A DNA stretch of 64,000 bases from Juglans regia (taxonomy: Eukaryota; Streptophyta; Magnoliopsida; Fagales; Juglandaceae). Position numbers and translations under genes: made by a program. The stretch covers positions 19,172,640-19,236,639 of the forward strand of contig NC_049915.1 in the NCBI RefSeq assembly GCF_001411555.2. Reading direction: 5' to 3'. Of the stretch, positions 59,220 through 64,000 are shown piece after piece (position 1 is the first letter of the stretch; every line of letters begins with the position of its first letter). The notes under the pieces are model-generated. The model was not told the DNA's origin. It saw only the letters and a list, made by a program, of their open reading frames with translations, and searched no databases.

Positions 59220-59950
59220 CCTTTGTTTGTAATCCAAGTTTTTACCATCCTTAAAATGTGTGAGGTGCTAATGAGAACAATACTGGATAGAAAATATATA
59301 TATTTTTTAGAGTAATGATATACACACAACACATTTTCACAATACATTTCACAATAATGTTATAAAATGATGGTATTTTTATAAAATGATATTAATTTTA
59401 TAAGATGTTTTACAAAAATATCATTTATATAAAATATAATTGTGTAAAGTGTTATGAAAAATATTGTGCGTAAATCATTTTCCATTTTTTTTATTATCAA
59501 GAAAGGGTATCTTGTTTCTTCTATCTCTGTGGGTTCTTTATCAAAGTTTGGAATCACAGCATCAATCAATGATAATGAAAATCTTGGTACAAAAAATTAT
59601 TCTCACACATATTGCAGATGGATAGGCTATCATTTTCCATCTTATGATAAATATGTGAATGTTTTATACCAGAACAAAGCAAACTTAGTGAATGTCGTCA
59701 CTTTTTCCTGCCTTGAAAACGTGGTTCCGAGGAAATCAAGTCATGCTGCAGAGCGATTCTATCGCCATATGGAAAGTAATACAAAACAATTGACACCACT
59801 TCACTCGTATTCATTACACTTCAAAATCAAGGGAATTTCACTGTAGCTACCATAATCATAGATGTCTCGAATCAAAATCTTTTGTTGAATCGCAACCATG
59901 TCGATACAGTACAGTAGTGCGTGAAACGTGAAATGATATTTGTAGTTTAA
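59220..59950. other. Intergenic DNA, no convincing gene
   Basis: The frame at 59454-59846 (130 codons) has no known domain, starts in AT-rich DNA and lacks splice support, so it is not called. The adjacent stretch is AT-rich. Confidence 0.4.
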
Positions 59951-60165
59951 GGTTTGGATTTAGAGATAAGTTGAGATGGGTTGAGATGATTTGTAAATAA
60001 TAGAATAAAAGTTAAATTATTTATTATATTTTGTGTGAAAATTTAAAAAAGTTGTTTTGAGATTTGAAAAAGTTGAATTGTATATTATATTTTGTGTAAG
60101 AATTTGAGAAAATTATAATGATGAATTGAGGTGGGTTAAGATGGATTACGAATACAAACGAAGCC
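59951..60165. mobile_element. Degenerate Tourist-like MITE F
   Basis: Begins GGTTTGGATTTAGAGATAAGTTGAGATGGG and ends AATACAAACGAAGCC, the same end as MITEs B and C. The interior TTTATTATATTTTGTGTG is typical of the family. Flanking TTA copies are not clear. Confidence 0.6.
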
Positions 60166-60520
60166 GCCTGCGTTTGAATGTTGAGCTCAGATAAATTGGA
60201 TTGAATTTTTTATGAATAATAGTAAGTTAAGTAGTTGTAAGAATAATGTGGAGCCTATCTAAACTGAGTTTGAAATGTATTTGAATGTTAAGATGAGTTT
60301 AATACTTTTTATAAAAAATTAAAAAAGGTTATAAATCTCACATATAAAAATGTTTTAAGTTGAAAAAGGTTGTAGATTTCATATTTAAAAAAATTTTAAA
60401 TTATGAAGAGTTTAATAATTTAAAAGTTAAATATTTAAATATTAAATTCAATTTAAAATTATATTAAACTCGGATAAGCTCAGCTAGCTAAATTTAACAA
60501 CCAAATTCATTAAGACGTGC
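60166..60520. mobile_element. Possible MITE G
   Basis: Starts GCGTTTGAATGTTGAGCTCAG, and near 60480-60512 has GCTCAGCTAGC then AACCAAATTCATTAAG, partly its inverse. It directly follows MITE F. Ends and duplication are uncertain. Confidence 0.4.
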
Positions 60521-60836
60521 AAAATTCACGTCATTTTTTTTTTTTTTTTAAACATGCGACCGTTGTACTGGGGGAGTTTTTCGAGCATGAATGGTAAATG
60601 GAAGTTCAATTTTCTGACTTTAAATAATTCTATAATTTGGATTTCCAGATATAGACATACGAAATGTCGAAGCTACGGACAAGTGGGTATTTTCGTGCTA
60701 CCGTTTATGTAAACGGTGTATGAACAGCACCTTGGAATTTGCAGTCCCAATTCACCGTTAACACCACACCCGTCCCGTCACCTTCGTTCGTACTACCTTA
60801 TTTGTTAAGCGGGCCACAGAGAGAGGGATTTCATCG
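60521..60836 (+). promoter_or_regulatory. LPAT promoter and 5' leader region
   Basis: Holds a T-rich run and the GC-richer leader before ATG 60837, with the short phrase CACCACACCCGTCCCGTCACC. An upstream ATG at 60721 opens a different frame. No certain TATA box is seen. Confidence 0.35.
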
Positions 60837-63732
60837 ATGGAAGTCGCTTCCGACCCACCACGCACCATACTCCATCATTTTGGTCTGTTCGCTTTTTCTT
60901 TATCCGAACTATGCGTTTGTCTTTTTCAGTTTCTGAATTGCTCGCTCTTCATACAAATTTTCAGGTTTTAAGGAATCGAGATCTTTCGCGGCATCGTCAT
61001 TTTTTCCAGTAATTACTTATCTATTCACTGTGTATTTTATTTATTTTCCCCGTGTTTGTTTCCTGAGAAAACGAACTTGGGGTAGTCTTACCTGGTTTGA
61101 CTGTTTCTTATCAACCAAGCAAAATACTGCATGTTTTTTTAATAGGAGAACACTTTCGATTCTTATAGGTTTTGGTTGAGAACGTTGTTCTAGAATAAAT
61201 ATCAGGAAAATGATTTTTCCCCATAAAATATCGTTTTAGGATCGTAAAATTAGATCAATATCCTAGTCCTATCACTTAGCTGACCTAAATCATTATTCCT
61301 GCATTTTGCGATTCCAATTTGAATGATCTTCCTACGCAGCATATGTTATCCTGAATTTCATGTTCATAAATGTTTATTTTGTGTTTAGCGATATTGAGAA
61401 AAGCAATTTTTTTTATACTGGTTCTATTTACATAAATTTGGTTCCATGATTCAGTCATGCAGTTATAAAGGACTTTACACCGTATGCCCTCCACATAAAC
61501 ATGCAATTTCGATAAATTCTACGAACTGTAAGTAAATCTATCTCTAGCATTTAATCATACCATAGAACGTAGATAGTCTTCATGCCCAAATAAATGAGCA
61601 ATGACATGCTGCATTTCCAGTTGATATTCGTTTAACAATAATTTGTTTTAGCCTTTCTCCGTTTCTGGCGTAAAAGGACCTACCTTCTTCTCATTTTTTT
61701 TATTTGCTTGATCACAGACAGTATCATTTATTTCATAGGGATGAGTTTTTAGACTTCCTAATCGTTCCCCTTGCAAGCTATGCTTTATCATCACAGCAGA
61801 GTAAAATGTACATTTTGATGCTTATCTTCTTGTGTTGATTCCCTGCTTGCTGCAATTTATGGGTGGTGGAGAGAAGCTGTTATGTTCTGACCTTTGTAAC
61901 AAATTCTTGAAAAACAGAGTCCCCTTTGTTTTTTGGCTTAAGTATGAACCGCACAAAGTCTTTTCTGAGACTATAGATATAATCTTCATTGTTTTGTGGA
62001 ACATGTATTGTGATATTCAGTATTTCCTTCTATGAAGTCTGATGTCATTTAGGGAAACATAATTTTTCCAATCTTTTTGATTGTGAGCCTTCTCTTTTGC
62101 AGCTGCTCAAAGTAGCTATTTATCTGTTCCAAGGAAGTATGTCAGTTTGTCGCGGCACTATTTTAAGCCAAAGGAGGATTTAAATAGACCGTATTATGAT
62201 AATAGATTGCATAACGGAAATAGATACGTAGTTGTGAGATCTGAACTTGCTGGAACTGGGAACTATGATGCCGAGTACCCATTATCAGGTTTCTCCTTAA
62301 ATCATTTTCTGATATTAACCATGTTTATATATTTAAGCTTATGAGCCTAATCTTTTCCCTTTTAACATCTTCAAAGTGCAGAACATAAGTTGGGCTCAAA
62401 AATTAGAGGAATATGCTTTTATGCTGTCACTGCTTTCAATGCCATCTTTCTGTTTGTGCTGATGCTGGTGGCACATCCATTTGTTCTCTTGTTTGATCGA
62501 TACCGAAGAAGATTTCATCATTTCATTGCCAAAACTTGGGCAACTTTCACTGTCACTCCATTTCTTAAAATCGAGTATGAGGGATTGGAGAATCTGCCTC
62601 CTGATATTCCTGCTATATATATATCCAACCACCAGAGCTTTCTAGACATCTATACTCTTTTCACTCTGGGCAGAAGCTTCAAGTTCATCAGCAAGACTTC
62701 AATATTCCTCTATCCCATTATTGGTTGGGCCATGTTTCTGATGGGTACCATTCCTTTGAAGCGCATGGACAGCAGAAGCCAGTTGGTAATTCCTTTTCTC
62801 TCATAAATTGTTTCTTATTGCAGTTGTCATTTAGTATTTCTAGGTTAGATGGAACACAACTATGCAATGGTAAAATCTTATTTCTATCTTTCCTGGTGAA
62901 TTGTTATTGTCTTACTCCCAAACTATGATTATGGAACTCTGTTGGCTTTTTCTCTTGTAGAACTGTCTTAAGCGATGCATGTATCTTATAGAGAAGGGGG
63001 CCTCTGTCTTCTTCTTCCCAGAAGGAACACGGAGTAAAGATGGAAAATTAGGTGCTTTCAAGGTGAGTTCGTATCAGTGTTCTTTATCATCTGTGTGGAC
63101 TGATTTGACCTTTTCCTTTAGGGAAATCAGAAATTGAAATTCACATGCTTTGTTTGGCTGCTGAGGATCATGTCAAAAAGGAAATACACATAGTACTTTC
63201 CTTTTCTCTACGAGCAAATGGATCATTAAGTTATAGTCCTATCATATTTCCAACTCACGTGCTTTTTGATGTGCTTTGGTACTTTTTATTGCTGCATGCA
63301 GAGTGGTTACATCTGTGGCCAGTGTGAGTACCACACAAGGATCTATGCAATTTCAGAACATGTTTAGTTATTATTTCCAATTTGGCTCCCATCTGTTCAT
63401 TCTCTCTCAATTTACATTACCTTCTAATTTTTATGACAAGGATGCCCCAATTTGGAAGGACTGTTGGAACTCTCATATTTCCTCTGAAATTTCCTGTTTT
63501 ATCTTTCTGGTGTATGTAGAAAGGTGCATTCAGTGTTTCAGTAAAAACCAAAGTGCCAGTGGTACCTATTACCCTCAAGGGAACTGGGAAAATCATGCCT
63601 GCAGGAATGGAGGGTATCTTGAATTTTGGTTCCGTGAAAGTTGTTATCCATAAGCCTATGAAAGGAAGTGATGTAGACGTGCTATGCAATGAGGCTAGAA
63701 ACATAATTGAAGATGAGCTCAATCGCCGATGA
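60837..63732 (+). CDS. Plastid lysophosphatidate acyltransferase (LPAT1/ATS2 type)
   Basis: Exons 62103-62288, 62382-62785, 62961-63062 and 63520-63732 are certain. A short first exon, 60837-60882 (MEVASDPPRTILHHF), joins in frame across a 1.2-kb intron, giving 316 residues. The enzyme adds an acyl chain to lysophosphatidate to make phosphatidate in the plastid. Motifs: NHQSFLD (HX4D catalytic box), GTIPLKR, FFPEGTRS (substrate binding) and VPVVPITLKG. A membrane segment is likely at FYAVTAFNAIFLFVLMLVAHPF. The Arabidopsis protein is about 356 residues as remembered, so the transit peptide here looks short. Another early exon between 60960 and 62100 may be missing from this model. The acyltransferase core itself looks intact. 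Confidence 0.88.
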
Positions 63733-64000
63733 CAAGATATCTGATGCAGGAACTTCTCTTTTTATTGCAAGGGCTTAATACCGAATCCTTAATGTGGAAT
63801 CAAGAAAAAGAAATCGGAAGGTATAAATCAATTAAGTTTTTTGTCTGGTTTAACCATAACCAATAACCATGTCACGTGAAAAGTAAGGATCTTTATTTCC
63901 AATCAATATGACTCGTATGTAATCTTGTATGTAGGCTTATGGCTATATCACAAATGATGGAAGTATTGTATGCAATCTTTTTTGCTTTCTTTTTTCTTTT
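63733..64000 (+). other. LPAT 3' flank
   Basis: The likely 3' untranslated region. No further gene starts before the window end. Confidence 0.5.

Noticed and set aside
59454..59846. A possible 130-codon gene
   Set aside because: No domain, AT-rich start, no splice or promoter support.
1..64000. CRISPR arrays, rRNA or tRNA genes
   Set aside because: No spaced direct repeats of that type and no tRNA or rRNA features were recognised; the tRNA-like boxes at 58.97 kb belong to a SINE.

Overview
The window is nuclear DNA from a woody dicot. Split genes with GT-AG introns, TIR-NB-LRR (TNL) resistance genes, plant copia, LINE and SINE families and many TTA-flanked Tourist-like MITEs all point that way. 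The MITE family and gene content suggest Fagales, perhaps Juglandaceae (walnut or pecan), but that is inference from remembered families.

Region 1, 1-5.4 kb: no intact gene. It holds a broken Ty3/gypsy gag, simple repeats and a tiny orphan exon-like frame. Region 2, 5.4-50.8 kb: a TNL cluster riddled with transposons. TNL-1 (5545-10114) is complete, with five exons and a 1191-residue product ending in an LxLxL (EAR-like) tail. TNL-2 (24987-28534) has intact TIR, NB-ARC and LRR regions but has lost its C-JID domain through a small deletion. TNL-3 (40030-42350) is a 5'-truncated pseudogene carrying the same deletion plus a hAT insertion. TNL-4 (43910-48384) is complete except for its tail, which runs directly into signal recognition particle receptor alpha (SRPR-alpha) sequence. 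Three partial SRPR-alpha copies (10.5-12.6, 19.8-20.0 and 48.4-50.8 kb) are interleaved with the TNL genes; two TNL/SRPR-alpha junctions in opposite order are seen.

Mobile elements inside the cluster include a nearly full copia with 236-bp LTRs and a CATTT target duplication (12817-17589), a minus-strand LINE (about 20.2-22.4 kb), a plus-strand LINE (29.6-34.35 kb) abutting a truncated minus-strand copia (34.35-39.17 kb), a 685-bp hAT element and several MITEs.

Region 3, 51.4-64 kb: single-copy-like housekeeping genes. They are an early nodulin-like phytocyanin (minus strand), a chloroplast APO protein with a LINE in its second intron, and plastid lysophosphatidate acyltransferase (LPAT1/ATS2 type). 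From memory, Arabidopsis chromosome 4 has LPAT1, ENODL12 and SRPR-alpha as neighbours (At4g30580, At4g30590, At4g30600). The 48-64 kb part therefore looks like an ancient conserved block, and the SRPR-alpha gene at its edge has been broken up and duplicated with the TNL cluster.

The TNL proteins would act as intracellular immune receptors: a TIR NADase, an NB-ARC switch, and LRR plus C-JID for ligand sensing. The three genes on the right serve plastid lipid synthesis, plastid gene expression and the cell surface, and are unrelated to the cluster except by position.
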